Origin: Micromonospora sp. WMMD1120
Lineage (GTDB): Bacteria; Actinomycetota; Actinomycetes; Mycobacteriales; Micromonosporaceae
Direction: 5' to 3'
Assembly: GCF_029626235.1 (NCBI RefSeq)
Contig: NZ_JARUBO010000005.1
Location: forward strand, 2,698,501-2,762,500
Length of the DNA stretch: 64,000 nucleotides
The notes under the pieces: generated by a model
What the model saw: the letters and a program-made list of their open reading frames with translations, nothing else
Databases searched by the model: none
Told to the model about the DNA's origin: nothing
Part shown: one piece after another, positions 44,600 through 53,788 of the stretch
Layout: every line of letters starts with the position of its first letter
Numbering within the stretch: position 1 is the stretch's first letter
Made by a program: the position numbers and the translations under genes

Positions 44600-45613
44600 G
44601 TGATCCATTTTCCCGCGCAGCGTCGGGGCCCGCTGAGCGCGCTGAGTCTCCGGCTCGCCGCCGCCCTGGGCCTGGTCTTCGCCGTGGTCGCCGCTGTCTA
44701 CCTGGGCCGCGACGGCTACCGTGATGTCAACGAGGACGGGCTCACCCTCCTCGACTGCTTCTACTACGCGGTCGTCTCGCTGTCGACCACCGGCTACGGC
44801 GACATCACCCCGGCCACCCCCTCGGCCCGGCTGGTGAACGTCCTGTTCATCACCCCGGCCCGGGTGGTCTTCCTGATCATCCTGGTCGGCACCACCCTGG
44901 AAGTTCTGACCGAGCAGTACCGGACCGGCCGTCGCCTGTCGCGGTGGAGGAGAGCCGTGAAGGACCACGTCATCATCTGCGGCTACGGCACCAAGGGGCG
45001 CAGCGCGGTCAACGCCCTGTTGGAGAACGGTCTGGATCGTTCCCGGATCGTGGTGGTGGAGCGCAGCGCCACAGCCCTACGGCAGGCCACCTCGGCCGGA
45101 CTGGTGGCGATCGAGGGCTCGGCGACCCGCTCGTCGGTGCTCGAGGAGGCGCACGTCCGTACCGCGAAGGCGGTGATCATCGCGACCGACAGCGACGACG
45201 CGTCGGTCCTGGTCGCGCTCACCGTACGGCAGCTCACGGCTGGGCAGGTCCGGATCATCGCGGCGGCCCGGGAGGCGGAGAACGCCCCGCTGCTCAAGCA
45301 GAGCGGCGCGCACCACGTGATCGTCTCCTCCGCCACCGCGGGTCGACTGCTCGGCCTGTCCACCTCCGCCCCGCCGTTGATCGACGTGGTGGAGGACCTG
45401 CTGACTCCCGGCCAGGGCATGGCGCTGGCGATGCGCTCGGCGGAGCGCGACGAGGTGGGCCGCTCGCCGCGCGAGCTGGACTCGTTGGTGATCGCGCTGG
45501 TCCGGCGTGGCAAGGTGGTCACCCTCGCCGACCGGGCCGGCGCGGTGATCGAGACGGGCGACATGCTCGTGCACGTACGCGACGACCGCCCGCAGTCGAC
45601 CACGAGCGTCTGA
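44600..45613 (+). CDS. Two-helix potassium channel with TrkA-N/RCK domain
   Basis: The 337-residue protein has two membrane helices flanking the selectivity filter TTGYGD (63-68), then a cytoplasmic RCK domain with NAD-binding GYGTKGRS and a TrkA-C-like end. This is the MthK/Kch layout: a tetrameric K+ channel gated by a ligand-binding RCK ring. Start GTG 44600 after AGG. Confidence 0.85.
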   Translation: MIHFPAQRRGPLSALSLRLAAALGLVFAVVAAVYLGRDGYRDVNEDGLTLLDCFYYAVVSLSTTGYGDITPATPSARLVNVLFITPARVVFLIILVGTTLEVLTEQYRTGRRLSRWRRAVKDHVIICGYGTKGRSAVNALLENGLDRSRIVVVERSATALRQATSAGLVAIEGSATRSSVLEEAHVRTAKAVIIATDSDDASVLVALTVRQLTAGQVRIIAAAREAENAPLLKQSGAHHVIVSSATAGRLLGLSTSAPPLIDVVEDLLTPGQGMALAMRSAERDEVGRSPRELDSLVIALVRRGKVVTLADRAGAVIETGDMLVHVRDDRPQSTTSV

Positions 45614-45652
45614 CCGGCGGGCCGCTGCCGGGGCGGCCTCGCCAACCCGACC

Positions 45653-46132
45653 TCAGCAGGTGTCGTCGGCGACGCAGATCGCCTCGGTGCAGTTGATCGT
45701 CGCGCCCGTTGAGGCCCGGCTGAGCAGCTTGTAGAGCGTCTCCCGCTCGGCGGAGTCCAGTGCGCCGAGCACCTCGTCCTCGGCGCTGGCAAGGGCGCAT
45801 TCGGCCTCGTTGAGGCGTTTCGCCCCATCTTCGGTGAGCTCGACGACGTGTCGCCGCCGGTCCTCGGGGGAGCGCCGTCTCTCGACCAGCCCTTTCGCCT
45901 CGAGGTCGTTGAGCAGCCCCACGATGTTGGTGCTGTCCATCTCCAGGATGGTGGCGAGCGCCTGTTGGCCGGTGCCGCCACCCGCGCGGAGCACCGTCAG
46001 CGCGACCAGATGCCGGGGCCGTAGGCCCAGCGGCGCCAGCACCGACTCCGATCGCAGCCGCATCCGTCGGGCCAGATGGTCCAGGAGCGCGCCCGAGCGG
46101 TGTTCCGAGGAGTCGAGCGGCGTGGCGGGCAT
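45653..46132 (-). CDS. MarR-family regulator
   Basis: The protein from ATG 46132 has 159 residues with the winged helix LEMDSTNIVGLLNDLEAKGL and the wing ERRRSPEDRRRHVVELTEDG. The gene is divergent from azoreductase, a typical arrangement for redox- or phenol-sensing MarR repressors. Its C-terminal Cys residues (CTEAICVADDTC) could be redox sensors. An ATG at 46162 is an alternative, possibly leaderless start. Confidence 0.8.
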   Translation of the reverse strand: MPATPLDSSEHRSGALLDHLARRMRLRSESVLAPLGLRPRHLVALTVLRAGGGTGQQALATILEMDSTNIVGLLNDLEAKGLVERRRSPEDRRRHVVELTEDGAKRLNEAECALASAEDEVLGALDSAERETLYKLLSRASTGATINCTEAICVADDTC

Positions 46133-46214
46133 GTGACCCAGTCTACCGAGCTGTTGGAACATCTCCCTGCTATAAATAGTTGGTGCTGCACAGACGATCC
46201 TTGGAGGATGAATA
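46133..46214. promoter_or_regulatory. Divergent promoter region of marR-type and azoreductase genes
   Basis: The 82-bp gap contains TATAAATAG at 46171, a plausible -10 for the azoreductase gene, and a good ribosome site (GGAGG) before its ATG. No clear palindromic operator is visible, but MarR binding here is likely from context. Confidence 0.4.
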
Positions 46215-46859
46215 ATGCATCTGCTGCATATTGACTCGAGCATTCGGGGTGACTGGTCGGTCAGCCGCCGGCTCACCGCCCGCGCCGCCGACGCCTGGCG
46301 TGCGGCCCACCCGGACGGCACCGTCACCTACCGGGACCTGGGCGCCGATCCGCTGCCCCACCTGGACTCGGCGGGCGGCCTGGCCCGGATGACGCCGCCG
46401 GACGAGCACACGCCGGCGCAGCGCGAGTCCTGGGACCTCAGCATGCGGATCGTCGACGAGGTGAAGCAGGCCGACGTGGTGCTGCTCGGGCTGCCGCTCT
46501 ACAACTACGGCGTGCCCAGCAGCGTCAAGTCCTGGGTCGACCACCTGATCGTCGCCGGGCACACCTACGACCCGACGACCCAGGAGGGTCTGCTCGCGGG
46601 CCGCGAGTTGGTGGTGCTGGCCACCCGGGGCGGTGGCTACGGCGAGGGCACCCCACGTCACGGCTGGGACCACGCCGAGCAGTGGCTCCCGCACGGTCTG
46701 TCGATGACCGGCCTGGAGCCGCGCTTCATCAGCACCGAGCTGACCCTGGCGCCGACGGTGCCGGCGATGGCCGAGCTGATCCCGCTGCACGAGACGAGCC
46801 TCGCGGCGACCGAGAAGGAGATCGACAACCTCTGGCTCCCGGCCTCCGCCCAGCGCTGA
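46215..46859 (+). CDS. azoR: FMN-dependent NADH:azoreductase/quinone reductase
   Basis: The 214-residue flavodoxin-like protein opens MHLLHIDSSIRGDWSVSRRL, the FMN phosphate loop of AzoR, and has PLYNYGVPSSVKSWVDHLI, also AzoR-type. Such enzymes reduce quinones, azo and nitro compounds with NAD(P)H. ATG 46215 follows GGAGG. Divergent MarR gene suggests induction by substrates. Confidence 0.85.
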   Translation: MHLLHIDSSIRGDWSVSRRLTARAADAWRAAHPDGTVTYRDLGADPLPHLDSAGGLARMTPPDEHTPAQRESWDLSMRIVDEVKQADVVLLGLPLYNYGVPSSVKSWVDHLIVAGHTYDPTTQEGLLAGRELVVLATRGGGYGEGTPRHGWDHAEQWLPHGLSMTGLEPRFISTELTLAPTVPAMAELIPLHETSLAATEKEIDNLWLPASAQR

Positions 46860-46874
46860 GCAGACGCCGGTACG

Positions 46875-46915
46875 ACGAGAGCGGCCGCCCCCGGATCGGG
46901 GACGGCCGCTCTCGT
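46875..46915. terminator. Bidirectional hairpin between azoreductase and korB
   Basis: ACGAGAGCGGCCG pairs perfectly with CGGCCGCTCTCGT (13-bp stem) between the convergent genes. Confidence 0.75.
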
Positions 46916-46928
46916 CAGTGCCGTGGGA

Positions 46929-47996
46929 TCAGAGGATCGTCCAGGTGTCGCCGCTGTTCAGCAGGCCGGCGAGCTGCTGCTCGGGCGTCTCGGTGACGGT
47001 CGCCCTGGCCGTCGCCAACTGCTCCTGCACCACGCTGTCGTAGGACGGCCGGGTCACCGACCGGAACACGCCGATCGGCGTGTTGCGCAGGTCCAGGCCG
47101 GGCAGCCGGGACAGCGCGAACGCGTACGCCGGGTCGGTCACCGTCGCGTCGTGCACGACGATCTCCTCGGGGCGGACCGAGCTGGTCTCCCGGACCTCAA
47201 GGCCGAAGCCGCCCGGCGGGTGCACCACGCAGAACCGCCCGTCGGCACCGCCGGGCTGGCCGTTCGGCTCGCGAGCAGCGCCGAAGGTGATCGGCTGGCC
47301 GTGCTCCAGGCGGATCAGGTAGTCGTCCCGGGTGGACGGGTCCTTGAGCTGGTCGAACGCGCCGTCGTTGAAGATGTTGCAGTTCTGGTAGATCTCCACG
47401 AAGGCGGAACCCTCGTGCTCCGCGGCGGCCCGCAGCACCGACTGCAGGTGCTTGCGGTCGGAGTCGATGGTGCGGCCGACGAAGCTGGCCTCCGCGCCGA
47501 GGGCGAGCGAGAGCGGGTTGAACGGGGCGTCCGCCGAGCCGGCCGGGGTCGACTTGGTGATCTTGCCGACCTCGGAGGTGGGAGAATACTGACCCTTGGT
47601 CAGGCCGTAGATCCGGTTGTTGAACAGCAGGATCTTGAGGTTGACGTTGCGCCGCAGCGCGTGGATCAGGTGGTTGCCACCGATGGAGAGCGCGTCGCCG
47701 TCACCGGTGACCACCCAGACCGACAGGTCCGGCCGGGACACCGACAGGCCCGTGGCGATCGCCGGCGCGCGGCCGTGGATGGAGTGCATCCCGTACGTGT
47801 TCATGTAGTACGGGAAGCGGGACGAGCAGCCGATCCCGGAGACGAAGACGGTGCGTTCCCGGGGAATGTTCAGCTCCGGCATGAACTGCTGGATGGCCGC
47901 CAGGATCGCGTAGTCACCGCAGCCGGGGCACCAGCGCACCTCCTGGTCGGACTTGAAGTCCTTGGCGGTGAGCTTGAGGGCGACGGGCTCAGACAT
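46929..47996 (-). CDS. korB: 2-oxoacid:ferredoxin oxidoreductase, beta subunit
   Basis: The 355-residue protein has CPGCGDYAILAAIQQF, the GIGCSSRFPYYMNTYGMHSIHGR segment and TGDGDALSIGGNHLIHALRRN for thiamin diphosphate/Mg binding. With the alpha subunit it would decarboxylate 2-oxoglutarate oxidatively and pass electrons to ferredoxin; pyruvate is an alternative substrate. Actinobacterial KorAB usually serves the TCA cycle. The start overlaps the alpha gene by 8 bp. Confidence 0.9.
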   Translation of the reverse strand: MSEPVALKLTAKDFKSDQEVRWCPGCGDYAILAAIQQFMPELNIPRERTVFVSGIGCSSRFPYYMNTYGMHSIHGRAPAIATGLSVSRPDLSVWVVTGDGDALSIGGNHLIHALRRNVNLKILLFNNRIYGLTKGQYSPTSEVGKITKSTPAGSADAPFNPLSLALGAEASFVGRTIDSDRKHLQSVLRAAAEHEGSAFVEIYQNCNIFNDGAFDQLKDPSTRDDYLIRLEHGQPITFGAAREPNGQPGGADGRFCVVHPPGGFGLEVRETSSVRPEEIVVHDATVTDPAYAFALSRLPGLDLRNTPIGVFRSVTRPSYDSVVQEQLATARATVTETPEQQLAGLLNSGDTWTIL

Positions 47997-49836
47997 TCTT
48001 CAGGACCTCTTCCAGCGTCGTCTCCAGCTCGGCGGCCGTGAACGGAAGACCGCGGACCTGGTTGTAGCTGATCGCGTCGACCAGGTAGCGGGCCCGGATG
48101 ACGTGGGCGAGCTGACCCAGGTTCATCTCCGGGATGACCACCCGGTCGTACGAGCGCAGGACCTCGCCGAGGTTGGCCGGCATCGGGGCCAGGTGCCGCA
48201 GGTGCGCCTGGGCGATGGACAGCCCTCGCTGACGCACGCCCCGGCACGCCGCGCCGATCGGCCCGTACGTGGAACCCCAGCCGAGCACCAGCACCCGGGC
48301 GTCGCCGTCCGGGTCCTCCACCTCGATGTCCGGCACCGGGATCGTCTCGATCCGGGCGGCCCGGGTGCGCACCATGAAGTCGTGGTTGGCCGGGTCGTAG
48401 GAGATGTCGCCGGTCTTGTCGGCCTTCTCCAGCCCGCCGATCCGGTGCTCCAGACCGGCCGTGCCGGGGATCGCCCACGGCCGGGCCAGGGTCTCCGGGT
48501 CGCGCAGGTACGGCAGGAAGGTGGTGCCGTCCTCGCCGTTGGGCTTGGTGGCGAACTCGACCCGCAGGTCGGGCAGCGACTCCACGTCGGGCAGCAGCCA
48601 CGGCTCGGAGCCGTTGGCGACGTAGTTGTCGGAGAGCAGGATCACCGGGGTGCGGTAGGTGAGCGCGATCCGGGCCGCCTCCAGGGCGGCGAAGAAGCAG
48701 TCCGAGGGGGACCGGGGCGCGATCACCGCGACCGGCGCCTCACCGTGCCGACCGTAGAGCGCCATGTTGAGGTCGGCCTGCTCGGTCTTTGTCGGCATGC
48801 CTGTCGACGGGCCGGCGCGCTGCACGTCGACGATCACCAGCGGCAGCTCCAGCGCCACCGCGAGCGAGATCGTCTCGCTCTTGAGCGCCACACCCGGCCC
48901 GCTGGTGGTGGTCACGCCGAGCGAACCGCCGTACGACGCGCCCAGCGCCGCGCCGACCGCCGCGATCTCGTCCTCGGCCTGCATGGTGAGGACGCCGAAG
49001 CGCTTGTGCTTGCTCAGCTCGTGCAGGATGTCCGAGGCGGGCGTGATCGGGTACGCGCCGAGGAAGACCGGCAGACCGGAGCGGACCCCGGCGGCGACCA
49101 GCCCCAGCGACAGCGCCGCGTTGCCGGTGATGTTGCGGTAGGTGCCCGGCTGCATCTTGGCCGGCTTGACCTCGTAGCGGACCCCGAAGTCCTCGGTCGT
49201 CTCGCCGAAGTTCCAACCGGCCTTGAAGGCGGCGACGTTCGCGGCGACCAGCTCCGGGCGGGCCGCGAACTTGCGCTCCAGGAAGCGCAGCGTCGACTCG
49301 TAGGGCCGGGAGTACATCCAGGAGAGCAGGCCGAGCGCGAACATGTTCTTGGACCGCTCGGCGTCCTTCTTGGACACCTGGTAGTCGGCCAGCGCGCCGA
49401 TCGTCATCGAGGTCAGCGCCACCGGGTGCACGACGTAGCCGGCCAGCGTGTCGTCGTCCAGCGGGCTGGTCTGGTAACCGACCTTCGCGAGGTTGCGCTT
49501 GGTGAACTCGTCGGTGTTGACGATGATGTCCGCGCCGCGCGGCAGGTCGGCCAGGTTGGCCTTGAGCGCCGCCGGATTCATCGCCACCAGCACGTTCGGC
49601 GCGTCGCCGGGGGTGAGGATGTCGTAGTCGGCGAAGTGCACCTGGAAGCTCGACACGCCGGGCAGGGTGCCGGCGGGCGCCCGGATCTCGGCGGGGAAGT
49701 TCGGCAGTGTGGAGATGTCGTTGCCGAGCTGCGCGGTCTCGGAGGTGAACCGGTCACCGGTCAGCTGCATGCCGTCGCCGGAGTCACCGGCGAACCGGAT
49801 GACCACCCGGTCGAGTTGACGGATCTGCTTGGTCAC
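47989..49836 (-). CDS. korA: 2-oxoacid:ferredoxin oxidoreductase, alpha/gamma subunit
   Basis: From GTG 49836 (GAAGGTGG upstream) the protein has about 615 residues. The N-terminal gamma domain (VIRFAGDSGDGMQLTGDRF) is fused to the alpha domain (NAALSLGLVAAG, GAYPITPASDILHEL, EDEIAAVGAALGASYGG), as in actinobacterial KorA. It forms the heterodimer with the beta subunit. No ferredoxin gene is adjacent. Confidence 0.9.
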   Translation of the reverse strand: MTKQIRQLDRVVIRFAGDSGDGMQLTGDRFTSETAQLGNDISTLPNFPAEIRAPAGTLPGVSSFQVHFADYDILTPGDAPNVLVAMNPAALKANLADLPRGADIIVNTDEFTKRNLAKVGYQTSPLDDDTLAGYVVHPVALTSMTIGALADYQVSKKDAERSKNMFALGLLSWMYSRPYESTLRFLERKFAARPELVAANVAAFKAGWNFGETTEDFGVRYEVKPAKMQPGTYRNITGNAALSLGLVAAGVRSGLPVFLGAYPITPASDILHELSKHKRFGVLTMQAEDEIAAVGAALGASYGGSLGVTTTSGPGVALKSETISLAVALELPLVIVDVQRAGPSTGMPTKTEQADLNMALYGRHGEAPVAVIAPRSPSDCFFAALEAARIALTYRTPVILLSDNYVANGSEPWLLPDVESLPDLRVEFATKPNGEDGTTFLPYLRDPETLARPWAIPGTAGLEHRIGGLEKADKTGDISYDPANHDFMVRTRAARIETIPVPDIEVEDPDGDARVLVLGWGSTYGPIGAACRGVRQRGLSIAQAHLRHLAPMPANLGEVLRSYDRVVIPEMNLGQLAHVIRARYLVDAISYNQVRGLPFTAAELETTLEEVLKNV

Positions 49837-50126
49837 TGTGCCACCTTCGTTCGCGGCTGCGCGGCTCGCCAAACCAGCTCACTCCTCGCGCTCACGCCTG
49901 CACCTCGTGCCCGGCCACGGAACCTCCCTGACGCGACGTCGCGCCGCACCGCCCCAGGCTGGCTCGGCCGCTGACGTACCTCACCTGAGAGCCTACGTCT
50001 AAGGCAGCCCTAACAATGCCGGTGAATCGGCGACTCGAAACTGGCCACCCCGGAAAATGCCCGAGTTTGCGGTGTTACGGGCCACCCGCCGTAATTCAGA
50101 TCACCCCACCTGTCCGGCCCGTCGTT

Positions 50127-51581
50127 TCATTCGGCGGGACGGGGCGCGGGCTCGGCCGCAGGCCCGGCGAGCCGGCGGCGCAGCGACGTCGTCGCCAGCG
50201 TGAGGGCCAGCACCACGAGCAGCGCGGAGACCCCGATCAGGAGGACGGCGGTGCGCTGCACCGAGGTCATCCCACCGTCCGCGCCGCCGGCGCCGGCCGG
50301 TAGCACGCCCTGGGAGCCGGTCGGCGCGGGCGGGGAGACCGGCGGCGTCGCCAGCGCGGCCGCCGCGGTGATCCGGAAGCTCATCTGCACCCGCCGGGTC
50401 GAGCCGCTGCGCGGATCGAGTTGGCCGATCACCGCGCCGGACAACGGCGCCTGCCGCTGGGCCTGTGGCGTCGCCTCCACCGGCAGCCGCAGCTCGGCGC
50501 TGGTGCCCGCCGCCACCACGCCCGTGTCACAGCGGGTGCGGGTGGGGTCGACCGCGTGGCAGCCGGGCGGTGGGGTCGGAACCGTCACCCCGGCCGGCAG
50601 GATGACCTCCAGCCCACCGGTGGCGTCCACCGTGCCGGTGTTGTTGAGCCGCAGCGTCAGGCTGCTGGCCCCGCCGCTGATGTCGAAGGCCACCTCGCTG
50701 GCGGCGAGCGTGATCCCGGGCGCCGGCGGACCCTGCGGGAAGAGCACCGCGAAACCCTGGTCGTCCACGGCCTCGCCGGGTGCCCCCGGCGCGTCCGCGA
50801 CGACCTGCACGGAGCCGCTGAGCGGCATCTGCCGCCACGCGTCGCCCGCGACGCGCAGCCGCAGGACGGCGCTGAACCGGACGCCGGCTTCGGCCGTCCA
50901 GGCCCCACAGTGGTACGCCCCGCCGCCGGCGGCGGCGCAGCCCTTCGTCCCCGCGTCCGTCAGCCCGGCCGGCAGCGTGTACGAGAGTCGGATCCGCGCC
51001 GCGGTCGTGCCGGTGTTGTGCACGGTGACCCGCAACGTGGCGACCGTGCTGGCCGCGTTCCAGTACGCCCCGGTGAGGATGACGTCCTCGGTGGTGACCC
51101 GTACCCCCAGCGGGTTCGACGGCGGCGTCGCCGAGCCCGGCGCGGGCGGCCGCACCGGCGGTGCCGGGCGCGCCGTCGACCAGGGCGGGCCGGAGGTGGG
51201 CGGTCGGACGGTGCCGTCCGGCCTGGGTGGGGTGCTGGTCGGCGCCGGCGGAACATCCGGCGCGGTGGTCACCGGGGCCGGCGGAGTCGGGTCCGCCGGC
51301 GGGGCGGTGGTGGGCGGCGCCGGCTCGGTCGGCCCCGGCTCGCCGCCGGGTCCGTCGGGCGGCGTGGGGTCCGGTGCCGGCGTGGTAGGTGGTGGGCCCT
51401 CAGGGTCGGTGACGGGCTCGGTCAGCGTCACGACCGGCTCCGTGTCCGGAGGTGCCGCGCCGGCCCAGGTCGGGCCCACGGCGAGCGCCGCGAGCAGACC
51501 GAGCGCGAGCCCGGCAGCGAGTGGGGGCGTGGGACGCCGCCCCTCAGCCCGGTTACCGGGCGACGCCTTCACGCGGGCCAT
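50127..51581 (-). CDS. Secreted, C-terminally anchored Pro/Thr-rich protein
   Basis: From ATG 51581 (GGAGGACAG) the protein has 484 residues: signal peptide (LAAGLALGLLAALAVGPTWAGA), a ~100-residue Pro/Thr/Gly spacer, two or three immunoglobulin-like or DUF11-like repeats (VRVTVHNTGTTAARIRLSYT; LTLRLNNTGTVDATGGLEVI), and a C-terminal helix with TSLRRR. It is probably a cell-surface protein with its domains outside; no sortase LPXTG is visible. Confidence 0.75.
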   Translation of the reverse strand: MARVKASPGNRAEGRRPTPPLAAGLALGLLAALAVGPTWAGAAPPDTEPVVTLTEPVTDPEGPPPTTPAPDPTPPDGPGGEPGPTEPAPPTTAPPADPTPPAPVTTAPDVPPAPTSTPPRPDGTVRPPTSGPPWSTARPAPPVRPPAPGSATPPSNPLGVRVTTEDVILTGAYWNAASTVATLRVTVHNTGTTAARIRLSYTLPAGLTDAGTKGCAAAGGGAYHCGAWTAEAGVRFSAVLRLRVAGDAWRQMPLSGSVQVVADAPGAPGEAVDDQGFAVLFPQGPPAPGITLAASEVAFDISGGASSLTLRLNNTGTVDATGGLEVILPAGVTVPTPPPGCHAVDPTRTRCDTGVVAAGTSAELRLPVEATPQAQRQAPLSGAVIGQLDPRSGSTRRVQMSFRITAAAALATPPVSPPAPTGSQGVLPAGAGGADGGMTSVQRTAVLLIGVSALLVVLALTLATTSLRRRLAGPAAEPAPRPAE

Positions 51582-51707
51582 CTGTCCTCCGGTGACGTGG
51601 GTGTGTCCAATATTCGGTAACAGTTGCCCGGGAGCACTAGTCCCATCCGGAAACAACTTCGTAACGTGTTCGGTACGCCGCTGCCGGCCGAACGGTAGGC
51701 TCCCCCT

Positions 51708-52085
51708 GTGACCGGATACCTGGGCTCGTACGCGACGCTCGGGCTGCTGCTGCTCGTGAGCGTCGTCTTCTTCGTAACAGCGTTCTCGGCCAACCGGGTG
51801 TTACGTCCCGGACGTCCGGCCGATCCGCCGGGCAAGCGGAGCAGCTACGAGTGCGGGATCGATCCGGTCGGCGCGGACTGGGCGCAGATGCAGATCCGCT
51901 ACTACGTCTACGCCTATCTGTACGTGCTGTTCGCGGTCGAGGCGGTGTTCCTCTTCCCATGGGCGGTGGTCTTCGACCGACCGGGCTTCGGTCTGGTGAC
52001 GGTGGTGGAGATGGCGGTGTTCGTGGCGGTGCTGGCGCTCGGCATCCTCTACGCCTGGCGTAGGAACATCCTCCGCTGGACCTGA
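51708..52085 (+). CDS. nuoA: NADH-quinone oxidoreductase subunit A, solitary
   Basis: The 125-residue three-helix protein has the NuoA signature RSSYECGIDPVG and QIRYYVYAYLYVLFAVEAVFLFPW. NuoA is a membrane subunit of complex I and is usually first in the nuoA-N cluster. Here no other nuo gene is adjacent: a surface-protein gene lies upstream and folP downstream on the other strand. It may be an extra copy or support a partial complex. Start GTG 51708. Confidence 0.85.
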   Translation: MTGYLGSYATLGLLLLVSVVFFVTAFSANRVLRPGRPADPPGKRSSYECGIDPVGADWAQMQIRYYVYAYLYVLFAVEAVFLFPWAVVFDRPGFGLVTVVEMAVFVAVLALGILYAWRRNILRWT

Positions 52086-52152
52086 CCGGCGCGCTCTCCG
52101 GCGATCGTGCCGGTCCGCCCGGCCGTTCGCGGTCGGTACCGGCGACGACCGG

Positions 52153-53022
52153 TCAGGCCAGTCCCCGGCGCGTCGCGGCCGGCGAGCGGTCGCCCCGGAT
52201 CGAGGCCACCATCTCCAGCACCCGGCGCGTCGGGCCGACCTGGTGGGCCCGGAACACCCGGGCGCCGAGCCAGGCCGAGATCGCCGTGGCGGCCAGCGTC
52301 CCCTCCAGGCGTTCGGCCACCGGCAGGTCCAGCGTCTCACCGATGAAGTCCTTGTTCGAGAGCGCCACCAGCAGCGGCCAGCCGGTCGAGGTCAGCTCGT
52401 CCAGCCGGCGGGTGATCTCCAGCGAGTGCCGGGTGTTCTTGCCGAAGTCGTGTGCCGGGTCGATGAGGATGCCGTCCGGGCGTACCCCGGCTGTCAGCGC
52501 GCGCTCGGCGAGCCCGGTCACCGTCGCGACCACGTCGGCGACCACGTCGGTGAAGGCGGCCCGGTGCGGCCTGGTCCGGGGCGTCAGGCCGCCGGCGTGC
52601 GAGCAGACCAGGCCGGCGCCGGTCCGCGCGGCCACCCGGGCGAGCGCCGGATCGGCGCCCGACCAGGTGTCGTTGAGCAGGTCGGCGCCGGCCGCCACGG
52701 CCTCGACCGCCACCTCGGCGCGCCACGTGTCGATCGAGATCACCACGTCCGGGAAGGCGGCGCGGACGGCGGCGATGGTCTCCACCGTGCGTCGGATCTC
52801 CTCGGCGACGTCCACGTCGGCGCCGGGGCCGGCCTTGACCCCGCCGATGTCGATGATGGCGGCGCCCTCCTGAACGGCCCGCTCCACGGCGCGCAGCGCG
52901 CTGTCGGCGGCGTAGGTGGCTCCGCGGTCGAAGAACGAGTCCGGCGTGCGGTTGACGATCGCCATCACCACCAGCTCGTCCGGGGCGAACGTGCGCCCGC
53001 CCAGCCGAAGCGCCCCGGCCAT
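52153..53022 (-). CDS. folP2: Dihydropteroate synthase-like protein, FolP2 type
   Basis: The 289-residue protein has VMAIVNRTPDSFFDRG and IIDIGGVKAGPG where FolP1 has NVTPDSFSDGG and DIGGESTRPG, so it is the FolP2 type. In mycobacteria FolP2 lacks normal dihydropteroate synthase activity. The remaining DHPS pattern (ISIDTWRAEVA, NDTWSG, DPAHDFGKNTRHSLEI) is intact. The neighbouring order folP2, DivIVA-domain protein, tag matches the mycobacterial region around Rv1207-Rv1210, though without gpgS between. Start behind GGAGGCGGGC. Confidence 0.85.
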   Translation of the reverse strand: MAGALRLGGRTFAPDELVVMAIVNRTPDSFFDRGATYAADSALRAVERAVQEGAAIIDIGGVKAGPGADVDVAEEIRRTVETIAAVRAAFPDVVISIDTWRAEVAVEAVAAGADLLNDTWSGADPALARVAARTGAGLVCSHAGGLTPRTRPHRAAFTDVVADVVATVTGLAERALTAGVRPDGILIDPAHDFGKNTRHSLEITRRLDELTSTGWPLLVALSNKDFIGETLDLPVAERLEGTLAATAISAWLGARVFRAHQVGPTRRVLEMVASIRGDRSPAATRRGLA

Positions 53023-53176
53023 GCCCGCCTCCTGGAAGTCCGCCGTCGCCGCCGCGTCGGCCGGTCCCGACGCTAGTCGGTCGTCGGCCCGTCACGCCGG
53101 GCGGGCGTCGGGATGGATCATGACCGGGACGGGTGGCGGGGTCGCTACCGGCCGGCTGCCATGCCACGATCAGTGC

Positions 53177-53788
53177 ATGGGTCAGCTTCTGCTCCTCCTG
53201 GTCGTGGCGTTGACCGTCGCGGCGGTGATCTTCGGCGTGACGGTGCTGGTCAGCGGCCGTGATCCCGGCCTGCTGCCGGCCGAGCCGGATTCCCAGGCCG
53301 TGGCGTTGCCGAGCACCCGTCCGCTGCGCGAATCCGATGTGGGGGCGGTCCGTTTCGACACCGCCCTGCGCGGGTACCGGATGGCCCAGGTCGATCAGGC
53401 GATGCGCCGTGCCGCGTACGACATCGGCTACAAGTCCGAGCTGATCGGCGTACTGGAGTCGGAGGTCATCGCGTTGCGTGAGGGGCGCACCGACGACGCG
53501 GACCTGCTCCGGCAGGCTCGTGAGCAGTCGGCCAGCCGGGTGCCGTCGGCGGACGCCGGCGAGCCGGGCACCGACGCGCCACCGGCCGACGAGGCGAACG
53601 CCGCCCCGGTCGGCTCGACCGCGCCCGGCCCGCTGCCCGCCGCCACCTCGTCGGCGGCCGACTCCGACGGAGTGGCGCCGGCCGTCGGGCCCGCCGACAC
53701 CGAGCCGGCCGACCGGGAGCGGGCGGCCGACGCTCCGGCCGACGACACGGAGCAGCGCGACGCGGTGGTCCGGTCGGAGTCGGCGTGA
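53177..53788 (+). CDS. DivIVA-domain membrane protein
   Basis: From ATG 53177 the protein has 203 residues: one N-terminal helix (LLLLLVVALTVAAVIFGVTVL), a DivIVA-like motif VRFDTALRGYRMAQVDQAMRR with a following short coiled coil, and an acidic Pro/Ala-rich tail. This small actinobacterial family (Rv1209-like) sits next to folP2. Its role may be at the cell envelope. It overlaps the next gene by 4 bp. Confidence 0.8.
   Translation: MGQLLLLLVVALTVAAVIFGVTVLVSGRDPGLLPAEPDSQAVALPSTRPLRESDVGAVRFDTALRGYRMAQVDQAMRRAAYDIGYKSELIGVLESEVIALREGRTDDADLLRQAREQSASRVPSADAGEPGTDAPPADEANAAPVGSTAPGPLPAATSSAADSDGVAPAVGPADTEPADRERAADAPADDTEQRDAVVRSESA

Noticed and set aside
47953..49974. 673-residue plus-strand frame opposite korA
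   Set aside because: It is a Gly/Arg/Val-rich antisense reading of a gene with clear korA motifs; long antisense frames are common at this GC content.
50200..51711. 503-residue plus-strand frame opposite the surface-protein gene
   Set aside because: Its composition mirrors the Pro/Thr-rich gene on the other strand; the minus frame has a signal peptide and anchor.
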